DNA of 64,000 nt from JAOTWJ01 sp036398175 (GTDB lineage: Bacteria > Gemmatimonadota > Gemmatimonadetes > Gemmatimonadales > GWC2-71-9). The translations under genes and the position numbers were made by a program. Below are positions 7,841 through 15,432 of this stretch, one piece after another. The notes beneath the pieces were generated by a model that was not told the origin of the DNA, made no database searches, and saw only the letters and a list, made by a program, of their open reading frames with translations. Each line of letters starts with the position of its first letter. Positions within the stretch are counted from its first letter, which is position 1. The stretch is from contig DASWHL010000037.1 of assembly GCA_036398175.1 (NCBI GenBank), positions 1 to 64,000 of the forward strand, read 5' to 3'.

Positions 7841-9040
7841 ATGGCGTCCGTGCTCGATCAGCGTCTGCGCGCGGAGCTGGAGCAGTTCCGGGCGGACGGC
7901 GTCTACAAGCGGCTCAACTACCTCGACTCGCCCCAGGCCCCGCGCGTCACCATGGAGGGGCGGGGCGAGGTCATCATCCTCTCGAGCAACAACTACCTCG
8001 GGTTGTCCAACCACCCGGCGGTGGTCGCGGCGGGCCGCGCGGCGCTCGACCGGTTCGGGGCCGGCACCGCGAGCGTACGGTTCATCTGCGGCACCTTCAC
8101 CGTACACCGGGAGCTGGAAGCCGCGCTGGCCGAGTGCGTTGGGACCGAGAGCGCGCTGTCCTTCGTGTCGTGCTGGAACGCCAACGAGGCGCTGTTCGCG
8201 ACGCTGCTCGGGCCCGAGGACGTGATCATCTCGGATCAGCTGAACCACGCCTCCATCATTGACGGCATCCGGCTGGCCAAGGTCATCGCGAAGTGCGAGA
8301 CCACCGTGTACCGGCACGCGGATCTGGCCGCCCTAGAGGCGAAGCTCCAGGCACACCGCGACCGGCGCACCCGGTTGATCGTCACCGACGGCGTGTTCAG
8401 CATGGAGGGAGACATCGCGCCGCTCCCCGGGATCGTCGAGCTGGCCCGCCGCTACGACGCGACCGTCGTGATGGACGATTCGCACGCCACCGGCGTGCTG
8501 GGCGCCACGGGGCGCGGGACGGCCGAGCACTACGACCTCCTGGGCGCGGTGGACATCATCACGTCCACGCTCGGGAAGGCGCTGGGCGGCGCCGCGGGCG
8601 GCTTCATCGCCGCCTCGGCGGCGACGTGCGATTACCTCACCCAGCGGGCGCGGCCCCAGCTGTTTTCCAATGCCCTCCCCTGCACCGTGGCGGGGAGCGC
8701 GCTCGCCGCGGTCCGCGAGCTGCGCGCGCACCCGGATCTCGTGGGGCGGCTGCACGAGAACGCCCGGTATTTCCGGGAGCGGCTCCTGGGGCTGGGGTTC
8801 CGGCCGCTCGCGGGAGCCACGCCCATCATCCCGGTCATTCTGGGTGAGACAGCCAAGGCCATCCGCATGAGCGAGCTGCTGCTGGACGAGGGGGTGTTCG
8901 TGACCGGGTTCGGATATCCCGTCGTCCCGCAGGGCGAGGCCCGCGTACGCTGTCAGGTGTCCGCCGCCCATACTCGGACCGACCTAGATCAGGCACTGCG
9001 GGCGTTCGAGACGGTCGGGCGCCGCCTCGAGCTGATCTGA
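7841..9040 (+). CDS. kbl: 2-amino-3-ketobutyrate CoA ligase (glycine C-acetyltransferase)
   Basis: This 399-residue PLP enzyme of the alpha-oxoamine synthase family cleaves 2-amino-3-ketobutyrate with CoA into glycine and acetyl-CoA. The PLP lysine is K246 in TSTLGKALGG. H136 (NHAS), D212 and H215 (MDDSHATG) are at the expected cofactor positions. It lies 6 bp behind tdh, which supports this role over the related KAS, BioF and ALAS activities. No terminator hairpin with a T-run follows it. Confidence 0.95.
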   Translation: MASVLDQRLRAELEQFRADGVYKRLNYLDSPQAPRVTMEGRGEVIILSSNNYLGLSNHPAVVAAGRAALDRFGAGTASVRFICGTFTVHRELEAALAECVGTESALSFVSCWNANEALFATLLGPEDVIISDQLNHASIIDGIRLAKVIAKCETTVYRHADLAALEAKLQAHRDRRTRLIVTDGVFSMEGDIAPLPGIVELARRYDATVVMDDSHATGVLGATGRGTAEHYDLLGAVDIITSTLGKALGGAAGGFIAASAATCDYLTQRARPQLFSNALPCTVAGSALAAVRELRAHPDLVGRLHENARYFRERLLGLGFRPLAGATPIIPVILGETAKAIRMSELLLDEGVFVTGFGYPVVPQGEARVRCQVSAAHTRTDLDQALRAFETVGRRLELI

Positions 9041-9488
9041 CCACGGACGCCGGTGCGAGGCGGTGTCTCGCAACATCGTAAGTTGTTTAATAATTGTGGT
9101 TTACGATCTCACTCCGGCCCCGGGATTCCCCCCGGAGGACCGCCCTTCGCGCTGCCCGGACCCCACGGACGAGGCCGGTTCAACCGGGCCGGAGCTGTGC
9201 CCCCGGTCACGGTTTCCGGCGGGTCCCACGGTACCTTGGGGACGTCCGGCGCTTCAAGTGATTTCGCGGCCTCAGGCCTTAACCTCCCTGATGGCAATGC
9301 CCTAGCTCGGGGCCGGCGTACCGGCGGGGGCTCGCGTTTTTCGAGGTCGGATCCTATCTTGGGGGCCGGCGGTCACCAGATCCATGGGGCGGCCGCCTGA
9401 GAACTGACTGTCAGCGTGGCCCGTGGGGCCGCGCGGTGAGCCGGCGCGGGAAGAGGCTCCGCGTCCCAGATCGTTCGGAGGTAGACCG
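9041..9488. other. Intergenic region between kbl and the barrel gene
   Basis: These 448 bp hold no convincing ORF. The AT-rich dyad 9075-9107 lies near the left end. A possible -10 TATCTT lies at about 9355, and GGAGG (9477-9481) precedes the next gene. The middle is GC-rich, with an imperfect bulged hairpin around GGCCGGTT/ACCGGGCC near 9175-9195. No tRNA fold was found. Confidence 0.5.
9075..9107. promoter_or_regulatory. AT-rich dyad, operator or promoter candidate
   Basis: ATCGTAA (9075-9081) and TTACGAT (9101-9107) form a perfect 7-bp inverted repeat around a 19-nt AT-rich centre containing TTTAATAAT. It stands out sharply from the surrounding GC-rich DNA. It may be a promoter with an overlapping operator. 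The gene it controls is uncertain, since the next start is almost 400 bp downstream. Confidence 0.4.
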
Positions 9489-10151
9489 ATGGCGAGAGTT
9501 CCCGGAGTGCTCCTTGGCGTCACGATGCTGTGTGCGGCGGCACCCGTCAGCGCGCAGTCGGAGCCGTGGGTGGATCAGTGGTATTGGGGCGCCCAGGCGG
9601 GCGTGCATCGGTTCCGGACGCCCGAAGCCAGCGCCAGCTGGGAGACCGGCTACACCTTCGGCGCGCACTGGATGATCACCGGGCACCGGATGGGCCTGTA
9701 CATGTCGTACGACCACATCCTCTATGACGACGCGCTCTCGGTGATCACGGATCCGACCTCGGGAACCGGGACGCGCACGGTCCAGTTCGACAACGGGCGC
9801 TATCTCCAGGCAGACCTGATCGCGATGCCCCTCAGGGGAGCGGTGCAGTTCATGCTGGGCGGGGGCCTCACCATTCACAACATCTCGGATGCCGCGGTCC
9901 AGGGGACCTTTGCGACGCCGGACGACCAGGCGTTCTCGCAGTTGCTGGCGGGGGACGCGGCCACCCGTGCCTTCTTCAACATCATGACGGGCGTGCAGCT
10001 CATGATGGGGCGGCGCGCCGTCGTGTACTTCTCGTATGAGTTCATTCCCTCGACGGACAACTTCCTGCTGAGCGACGAGCAGCACACGTTCGCCGGCGGG
10101 ATCCGATACTCGTTCGGCAGCCGCAAGGAAGACGTCACGAGCGGCCGCTAG
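9489..10151 (+). CDS. Outer-membrane beta-barrel protein, unknown role
   Basis: The predicted product is 220 residues with a signal peptide (hydrophobic GVLLGVTMLCAAAP, likely cleavage after VSA at 22). The mature part alternates aromatic and polar residues in short strands such as WYWGAQAGVHRF, MGLYMSYDHILY and AVVYFSYEF, and ends in a strand FAGGIRYSF before a short charged tail. This pattern suggests a small OmpW/OmpA-like barrel. GGAGG lies 7 nt before the ATG. No ligand or specific family is recognised. The neighbours do not suggest a function. Confidence 0.7.
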   Translation: MARVPGVLLGVTMLCAAAPVSAQSEPWVDQWYWGAQAGVHRFRTPEASASWETGYTFGAHWMITGHRMGLYMSYDHILYDDALSVITDPTSGTGTRTVQFDNGRYLQADLIAMPLRGAVQFMLGGGLTIHNISDAAVQGTFATPDDQAFSQLLAGDAATRAFFNIMTGVQLMMGRRAVVYFSYEFIPSTDNFLLSDEQHTFAGGIRYSFGSRKEDVTSGR

Positions 10152-10163
10152 CCGACCAGGCTG

Positions 10164-10781
10164 TTACGTCCGATCGCGCCCGGAGCCGCCCCGCGGTTCC
10201 GGGCGCGACGTCCATGGGGAGCCCGCCTCGGCAAACCGGAGGGGCCAATCCGCCGCGCGCGTGACGCCAATCCGGGTGGTGACCACCGGCGGCCCGGTGC
10301 GCCGGCGGGCCGGGGGTCGAAGCGTGATGCGCGGGCCGACGAGCTCGAGCCCGTTCATCGCGCCCGTGATCCCGAGGGCTTGGCAGAGCCGGCCGGGGCC
10401 TGAGCACAGGAGCCGATCGTCGTCGGTGTGCCGGCGGCGGCGCATGGTGGGGAGGCCGGCTACCGGCTCGAGCGCCCGGACGAGCACCGCGGCGGGCACG
10501 CCCTCCGGCTCCGTGACCACGTTGAAGCACCAGTGCATCCCGTAGATGAAATAGACGTACGCCGTCCCCGGCTTGCCGAACATGCTGGCGTTGCGCCGCG
10601 ACCGGCGGTTCGCGTAGCCGTGGGCCGCCGGGTCGTGCGGTCCGACGTAGGCTTCGACCTCGACGATGCGGCCGGCCGTCACGGCGCCGCGCACGCGGGT
10701 CTCGAGGACACACCCCAAAAGCGCGCGCGCGACACGGACCGTGTCGCGCGCGAAACACGTTGCCGGGAATGCGGCCGCCAT
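10164..10781 (-). CDS. mpg: 3-methyladenine DNA glycosylase (Mpg/AAG family)
   Basis: The 205-residue protein removes alkylated purines from DNA. Family motifs are VEVEAYVGPHDPAAH, with the catalytic glutamate, and YVYFIYGMHWCFNVV, with the intercalating tyrosine region. SGPGRLCQALGI follows as usual. Its ATG overlaps the stop of the NYN gene as TGATG, so it is translationally coupled to it. The operon order acyl-CoA synthetase, NYN-LOTUS, Mpg is unusual for a repair gene. Its end is 12 bp from the convergent barrel gene. Confidence 0.92.
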   Translation of the reverse strand: MAAAFPATCFARDTVRVARALLGCVLETRVRGAVTAGRIVEVEAYVGPHDPAAHGYANRRSRRNASMFGKPGTAYVYFIYGMHWCFNVVTEPEGVPAAVLVRALEPVAGLPTMRRRRHTDDDRLLCSGPGRLCQALGITGAMNGLELVGPRITLRPPARRRTGPPVVTTRIGVTRAADWPLRFAEAGSPWTSRPEPRGGSGRDRT

Positions 10782-12661
10782 CAATCCTGCTGGGGCGGCT
10801 CGTCCTTGTTCTGTCCCAGCATGGCCCGCTGCAGCGCCGCGCTCATCCGCTTGAAGAGCCCTCCTCCGGTGTCGGCGTCGGAACCCTGATCCTCCGGCTC
10901 CGGCCTCTCCCGGGCCGCGGGACGATCCACCTTGCGCTCCGCCGGCTCGGCGGGCGCCGCCGCGGACTCCGGCACGGGAGGCGGCGTGCGTGGCTCCACC
11001 CGAGGGGCGGGTGCCGCGGCCTCGCCCGCCGGCTGACCACCACCGCCGGTCGGGGCGCCGCGCCGGCCACCGCGCCCGCGCAGGGAGCGGCTGTGCGAAA
11101 CCGGCCCGTGGACCGGCGGTTCGGACGGCGTCGGGGGCGCGCTGTCCGGCGGGGGGGTCACCACCGGGGCGCTGGATCCCGCCCGGGACCCGTGCCGGAA
11201 CCGGGGGTTTCGGCGCGGCTCCCCTCCCTGTGCCACCGGCGGTTCGGCGACGGGCGGCCGGGGTTCCGGCCGCGAGGGCCGGCTCTCCAGGTCGCCGCGT
11301 GCGGTCCCGACCTCGGCGGCCCCTTCCGCGGGCTCGCCTTCCTCCCGTCGTCGCCGACCCCGGCGAGACCTGCCGCCCCGCTCGCCGCGTTCGCCGCGTC
11401 GTGGTCGTCCGGCGGCATCGTCGTCGCCACCGACGGCGGCGCCCTCGTCCCCGGCGTCCGCCTGGACGGGCGCGGGGTGCAGCCGGAGCAGATACGCACC
11501 GTCGTCCGACTTTACGAGGTCAATCATGCCGGCGTCATGCGCCTGCCGCAGGAAGCGATGGAAGCGCCGGCTCTCGAAGATCGGGTCCTCGGCGTCCGAC
11601 AGCTCTCCCATCCGCTCGCGGGCCTGATCGGCGTCGGTGGACTCCTCGCCCACGGCCCCGATGTCGGTGAGCGCCCGGCGCAGCAGATCGAACGCCTCCG
11701 CCAGCGACACCCCCTCCCCGACGGCCGCGGCGGACGGTCCCGCGGCGGTCGAGCCGCTCGAGCCACCCGAGCCGCCCCGACCACCACCCCGACCCCCGCG
11801 ACCGCCCCGGCGGCGGGATGCGCGCACGCGCTCGGCATCGGATTCCGACTCGCGCGCGGCGCGCTCGACGTCCGGCGGGACGTTGGCGTTGGCGCCGAGG
11901 ACGATCTCGTACTGTCCGTTCTCGAGTTTGTTCAGCTTGAGCAGGCCGCGTCGTGCGGCCTCCTGGAGGAACTTGGAGTACTTGCTGAACCCCGCGTCCT
12001 TTTCGCTGAAACTGGGATCGAGCTCCTGCATGACCTGCTTGAGCCGATCGGACCGCATCACGTCCTCGCCCTGCTGCATCTTCGTGACGGCCGCGACCAC
12101 CAGCTCCCACGGATCCCGGCGGCGGTGCTCGACCTCCCCTTCCTTGAGCAGGCCCGTCAGCTCGTTGTAACTGAAGTACTCGTCGCAATTCTGGATCAGG
12201 AGATCGCTGGACGACTCCCGGATCCCGACGCCGATGATGTACTTCCCGTACTCCTTGAGCTTCAGCACCAGGCTCGAGAAGTCCGAGTCGCCGGACAGCA
12301 GGATGAAGGTGCCGATCTCGGGCCGGGTGAACACCAGCTCCAGCGCGTCAATGGCCAGCCGGATATCCGTCGCGTTCTTCTTGTTCGAGCCGAAGGCGGG
12401 GGCGAAGATCAGGTCAATGGACGCCTCCGAGAGGGGCACGATGTACTGCGGGTACCGCCGCCAGTCGGCGTAGGCCCGCTGCACCGAGATCTTCCCCTTG
12501 AAGACCTCGGAGTTCAGCATGCGCTTCAGCTGCAGCTGGAGGTCCGAGCGGACCCCCATGGTGACATTGTCGAAGTCAATCAGGAGGGCGGCATTGGGCG
12601 CGTTCCGCAAGGGGGCGGGATACGCGTCCGCGGTGCCGCGCCGCGAGAGATTCTCAATCAC
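10781..12661 (-). CDS. NYN nuclease-like protein with two OST-HTH/LOTUS domains and RGG tracts
   Basis: The 626-residue protein starts with a PIN-like NYN domain (about 22-170). Its acidic residues sit at LLIDFDNVT (D29, D31), NATDIRLAIDAL (D99, D105) and LSGDSDFSSLV (D125, D127), the pattern of metal-dependent RNases. A first OST-HTH/LOTUS-type winged helix covers about 185-255. An Arg/Gly tract RRGGRGGRGGGRGG follows near 285, then a second LOTUS-like unit at about 320-400. The remaining 220 residues are disordered and rich in Arg, Pro, Glu and Gly. The architecture suggests RNA binding with endoribonuclease activity, by analogy with eukaryotic MARF1-like proteins. The GTG start overlaps the upstream gene by GTGA. 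Confidence 0.8.
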   Translation of the reverse strand: MIENLSRRGTADAYPAPLRNAPNAALLIDFDNVTMGVRSDLQLQLKRMLNSEVFKGKISVQRAYADWRRYPQYIVPLSEASIDLIFAPAFGSNKKNATDIRLAIDALELVFTRPEIGTFILLSGDSDFSSLVLKLKEYGKYIIGVGIRESSSDLLIQNCDEYFSYNELTGLLKEGEVEHRRRDPWELVVAAVTKMQQGEDVMRSDRLKQVMQELDPSFSEKDAGFSKYSKFLQEAARRGLLKLNKLENGQYEIVLGANANVPPDVERAARESESDAERVRASRRRGGRGGRGGGRGGSGGSSGSTAAGPSAAAVGEGVSLAEAFDLLRRALTDIGAVGEESTDADQARERMGELSDAEDPIFESRRFHRFLRQAHDAGMIDLVKSDDGAYLLRLHPAPVQADAGDEGAAVGGDDDAAGRPRRGERGERGGRSRRGRRRREEGEPAEGAAEVGTARGDLESRPSRPEPRPPVAEPPVAQGGEPRRNPRFRHGSRAGSSAPVVTPPPDSAPPTPSEPPVHGPVSHSRSLRGRGGRRGAPTGGGGQPAGEAAAPAPRVEPRTPPPVPESAAAPAEPAERKVDRPAARERPEPEDQGSDADTGGGLFKRMSAALQRAMLGQNKDEPPQQD

Positions 12662-14274
12662 GTTGTACTCAATTCCATTCCGACGACCTGCGTCAGCTCC
12701 CGTCGGCGCACCTTCCCGCTCCCGGTCATGGGAAACGCGTCGAAGAAGCGGACCAGGTCCGGAACCTTGAAATCAGCGACATGGTCGCGGGCGTACGCCT
12801 TGAGCTCGTCGCCCGTCACGATTGCGCCCTCCACCGGCACGACGCACGCGCAGACCAGCTCGCCCAGCACTTCATGGGGCACGCCGATCACGCAGGCATC
12901 GTCCACACCCGGATGCGTCCGGAGGACGTCCTCGAGTTCGCGCGGATAGATGTTGTATCCCGCGCGGATGATCATTTCCTTGCGACGTCCCACGATGCTC
13001 ACGTAGCCGCGCTCGTCCACGATGGCGAGGTCTCCGGTCAGGAAGAACCCTTCCTCGGTGATGGCGCGCCGGGTCTCGCCCGGCATGCGATGGTATCCGA
13101 CCATCACGTTCGGCCCGCGCACCGCGAGCTCGCCGACCGCTTCCGGACCGTGGAGCGTTCCCCGCACCACGTCCACCACCCGGACGTCCACGTCCGGGAG
13201 CGGCCGCCCCACCGTGTGCACCCGCGCTTCGGCATCGTCGTCGAAGCGCGTGATCGCCACGGTGGGGCCGGTTTCGGTGAGCCCGTAGGCGATCTGGACG
13301 TCGTTCCACCGTCGGATCCGCTGCACCAGGTCGGCGGAGACCGGGCTGCCGGCCACGATGCCGGTCCGGACGGTGGACAGGTTCCGGCTCCCGAACGACG
13401 CATCCCGCATCAGGAGCTGGAACATGGTGGGCACGCCGTGGACCACCGTGAGGCGCTCCCCCGCGATCAGGTCGAGGGCGCCGGCGGGCTCGAAGCGTTC
13501 CTGCAGCACGAGGGTTCCGCCGGTGAGCAGCGTCGTCAACAGGACGTGCACGCCGAAGACCGTGAAGAGGGGGACCGCGCACAGCACGCGATCCTCCGGG
13601 CCGAGGCCAAGAACGGCCGCCGTCTGCAGCGCCGTCTCAACCAGGTTACGGTGCGACAGCACCACCCCTTTCGGCTTGCCCATGGTTCCCGACGTGTAGC
13701 ACAGGCCCAGCGGCACGTCGGCACCGCTCGCTTCCCCGCGCACCGGCGCGGCTCGTCGTCCCCGGGCCACCAGGTCGGCGAACTGGTAAATGCGGTCGTC
13801 ATACCACATTTCGTCCGGCCCGACCATCACCACGTGCCGCAGATCCGGCAGGTCGCCCAGCAGCTCCTCGAGCGTTTCCAGATACTCCGATTCGCCGGCG
13901 GCCTGGGCCGCGACGGCCAGGACGGCCTCGGCATGGCGGAGCTGATACTTGAGCTCGTGGTAACCAACCGCAGGGTTGACGGGGACAAGAACGGCGTCGA
14001 GCCGAGCCGCGGCAAGGAGGGTGACTACCCACTCACCGCAGTTCGGCAGGTCCACCGCCAGGCGGTCGCCTGCGCGGACGCCGAGGTCTCGCAGGGCGGC
14101 GGCCAGCGCGGCCGCCTCCGCGTCCACCTGCGCATACGTCAAGCGGCGCCTCCCGGCCACCAGACACTCCCGTGTCCCGTGCCGGCCGGCGGATTCCGCG
14201 AAACGCTCAGCGAGGTGGTGCGTCGTCAAGAACCTCCCCCGATAAATTCGGGGAACCATTGAACTTACAGCCAC
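12658..14274 (-). CDS. AMP-forming acyl-CoA synthetase
   Basis: This adenylate-forming enzyme of about 538 residues activates a carboxylic acid, probably a fatty acid, to acyl-CoA. The A3 loop reads YTSGTMGKPKGVVLSH. AYGLTETGPT is the A5 motif, LTGDLAIVDERGY is A7, GRRKEMIIRAGYNIYP is A8, and the catalytic C-terminal lysine lies in TGSGKVRRREL. The GTG at 14274 is drawn as the start. An ATG five codons later (14259) is equally possible, and neither has a good Shine-Dalgarno. It heads the operon with the NYN-LOTUS and Mpg genes. The exact substrate is unknown. Confidence 0.88.
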   Translation of the reverse strand: MAVSSMVPRIYRGRFLTTHHLAERFAESAGRHGTRECLVAGRRRLTYAQVDAEAAALAAALRDLGVRAGDRLAVDLPNCGEWVVTLLAAARLDAVLVPVNPAVGYHELKYQLRHAEAVLAVAAQAAGESEYLETLEELLGDLPDLRHVVMVGPDEMWYDDRIYQFADLVARGRRAAPVRGEASGADVPLGLCYTSGTMGKPKGVVLSHRNLVETALQTAAVLGLGPEDRVLCAVPLFTVFGVHVLLTTLLTGGTLVLQERFEPAGALDLIAGERLTVVHGVPTMFQLLMRDASFGSRNLSTVRTGIVAGSPVSADLVQRIRRWNDVQIAYGLTETGPTVAITRFDDDAEARVHTVGRPLPDVDVRVVDVVRGTLHGPEAVGELAVRGPNVMVGYHRMPGETRRAITEEGFFLTGDLAIVDERGYVSIVGRRKEMIIRAGYNIYPRELEDVLRTHPGVDDACVIGVPHEVLGELVCACVVPVEGAIVTGDELKAYARDHVADFKVPDLVRFFDAFPMTGSGKVRRRELTQVVGMELSTT

Positions 14275-14345
14275 TTGGGGTAATGCTCAATGAGGCGGGC
14301 GGGTTGCGTTCCCCGAACAGGCAGGATACGCGATGGGACAGGGGG

Positions 14346-14646
14346 CTACTCACCTAACACCTTGATTACGAGACGTTTACGGCGTTGGCCATCCCATTCG
14401 CCGTAGCAGATCCGTTGCCAGGGGCCGAGGTCGAGCTTCCCCTTCGTAATCGGAACGATGACCTCGTGACCGACCGTCAGGCTCCGCAGGTGGGCGGCCG
14501 CGTCGTCCGCGCCGGTCTCGTTGTGCCAGCACCATTCCTTCCCGCACCTCGGCGGCCCCGACCTGCTCGGCCACGGCATCGGTGACGTCAATGATCTCCT
14601 GGGGGCGTTTCGTGTTGAACCAGAGGTAGTGGGTGTGGGACTTCAT
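14346..14646 (-). pseudogene. yjbQ: yjbQ (UPF0047) with an internal deletion and frameshift
   Basis: The 5' part reads as a normal YjbQ start (MKSHTHYLWFNTKRP, then EVREGMVL). After that the family sequence resumes only in another frame (HNETGADDAAAHLRSL, VIVPITKGKLDLGPWQR, GQRRKRLVIKVLGE). The join is near 14525-14537. Compared with family members of about 135-140 residues, roughly 38-40 residues are missing, including the conserved HITA-type histidine segment, and the reading frame shifts. YjbQ proteins have been linked to a secondary thiamine-phosphate synthase activity. Both outer parts are well preserved, so the lesion looks recent or is an assembly error. Confidence 0.82.
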
Positions 14647-14649
14647 GAC

Positions 14650-14705
14650 GGGATAACGGGATAACGGGATAACGGGATAACGGGATGGCGGGATCGAGGG
14701 ATTGC
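14650..14705 (+). repeat. Octamer array (GGGATNNN)x7 with period-8 G-tracts
   Basis: GGG occurs at 14650, 14658, 14666, 14674, 14682, 14690 and 14698, exactly 8 bp apart. Four identical units GGGATAAC are followed by GGGATGGC, GGGATCGA and GGGATTGC. The array lies between the start of the yjbQ remnant and the end of the HNH gene. Seven G3 tracts with 5-nt spacers satisfy the G-quadruplex pattern. The last two units overlap a perfect hairpin. Confidence 0.85.
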
Positions 14706-14718
14706 GATCCCTCGATCC
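14691..14718 (-). terminator. Perfect 12-bp hairpin after the HNH gene
   Basis: GGATCGAGGGAT (14691-14702) pairs fully with ATCCCTCGATCC (14707-14718) around TGCG. It begins 13 bp beyond the HNH stop, in the direction of its transcription. There is no T-run, so intrinsic termination is uncertain. It may instead protect the 3' end. Confidence 0.5.
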
Positions 14719-14731
14719 GTCGGTCGTCGCG

Positions 14732-15289
14732 CTAGAGCGCCTGCAGGGTCTCCAGCGTATCCGCCCCGTAGAACAGGCGGATGTACCGGGACTGCACCGG
14801 GGTCAGTCGCCGCACCGCCCACGTGAGGTGCACGAAGTGGGGCTCCACCGGCGGGCGCAGGGGGGGCATGCGGCACTCGTCGGGGAGGCGGTTACCCTTG
14901 CGGGTGTTGCAGGTCGAGCAGGCCGTCACGACGTTGGTCCACTCGTTCGTCCCGCCCCGGGAGATGGGCACGAGGTGGTCGCGCGTCAGGCACTCGCGGT
15001 GACGGAGGTCCACGCCCGTCCGGCCGCAGAACTGGCAGCGGTAGTCGTCACGGGCGAAGAGGAACGTGTTGGTCACCTGGCGCCGGAACCGGCGGGGAAC
15101 GTGCACGAAGCGCACGAGGCGAATGACCGCGGGTCGCGGCACGCTCACGGTGGCGCTGCGCATGACGCGGCCGGGATCGGCCTCGACGATCTCGGCCTTC
15201 CCGTCAATCACGAGCCGAAGCGCCCGCCGCACCGGGACCATCGTGAGCGGCTCATAGGACGCGTTGAGAGCGAGACAGCGCAGCTGCAT
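14732..15289 (-). CDS. HNH endonuclease family protein
   Basis: The 185-residue protein is a stand-alone HNH nuclease of a widespread chromosomal family. The N-terminal half (LALNASYEPL, then RRALRLVIDGKAEIVE) is the usual leader of this family. The zinc and catalytic part has C-x2-C (CQFCG), LTRDHLVPISRGG, NEWTNVVTACSTCN and RKGNR. The ATG at 15289 was preferred to an upstream in-frame start because the conserved sequence begins at MQLRCLALNA. The biological role of this family is not settled. No cognate methylase or mobile element is nearby. Confidence 0.85.
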   Translation of the reverse strand: MQLRCLALNASYEPLTMVPVRRALRLVIDGKAEIVEADPGRVMRSATVSVPRPAVIRLVRFVHVPRRFRRQVTNTFLFARDDYRCQFCGRTGVDLRHRECLTRDHLVPISRGGTNEWTNVVTACSTCNTRKGNRLPDECRMPPLRPPVEPHFVHLTWAVRRLTPVQSRYIRLFYGADTLETLQAL

Positions 15290-15378
15290 GACGAACCTCG
15301 ACGCCCGCCCGTTCTGCACGCGGGCCGTCGTCCGTGGAACCTCAGCAGTCTAGCGCGTTCCCCAACGGCGTGGCAAGC

Positions 15379-15394
15379 GGGGGAGGGGGAGGGG
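15379..15394 (+). repeat. G5-A-G5-A-G4 tract
   Basis: Three long G runs separated by single A lie between the end of argH and the start region of the HNH gene. On the minus strand they form a C-rich run. The 143-bp gap holds no ORF. A possible -10 for the HNH gene (TAGACT, minus strand) lies near 15346-15351. Confidence 0.5.
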
Positions 15395-15432
15395 ACAGGA
15401 CACGCACCGGGTCGGGGCCGGCGCCCGCCGCG

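Noticed and set aside
9160..9200. tRNA-like GGTTCAA segment in the intergenic region
   Set aside because: The flanking bases do not form a T-arm or acceptor stem, and no anticodon arm could be placed.
9053..9400. A 115-codon ORF between kbl and the barrel gene
   Set aside because: Low-complexity Gly/Arg/Ser composition, no ribosome site and no recognisable family.
14650..14705. CRISPR array
   Set aside because: Units are 8 bp with no spacers of CRISPR size and no cas gene. It is a short tandem repeat.
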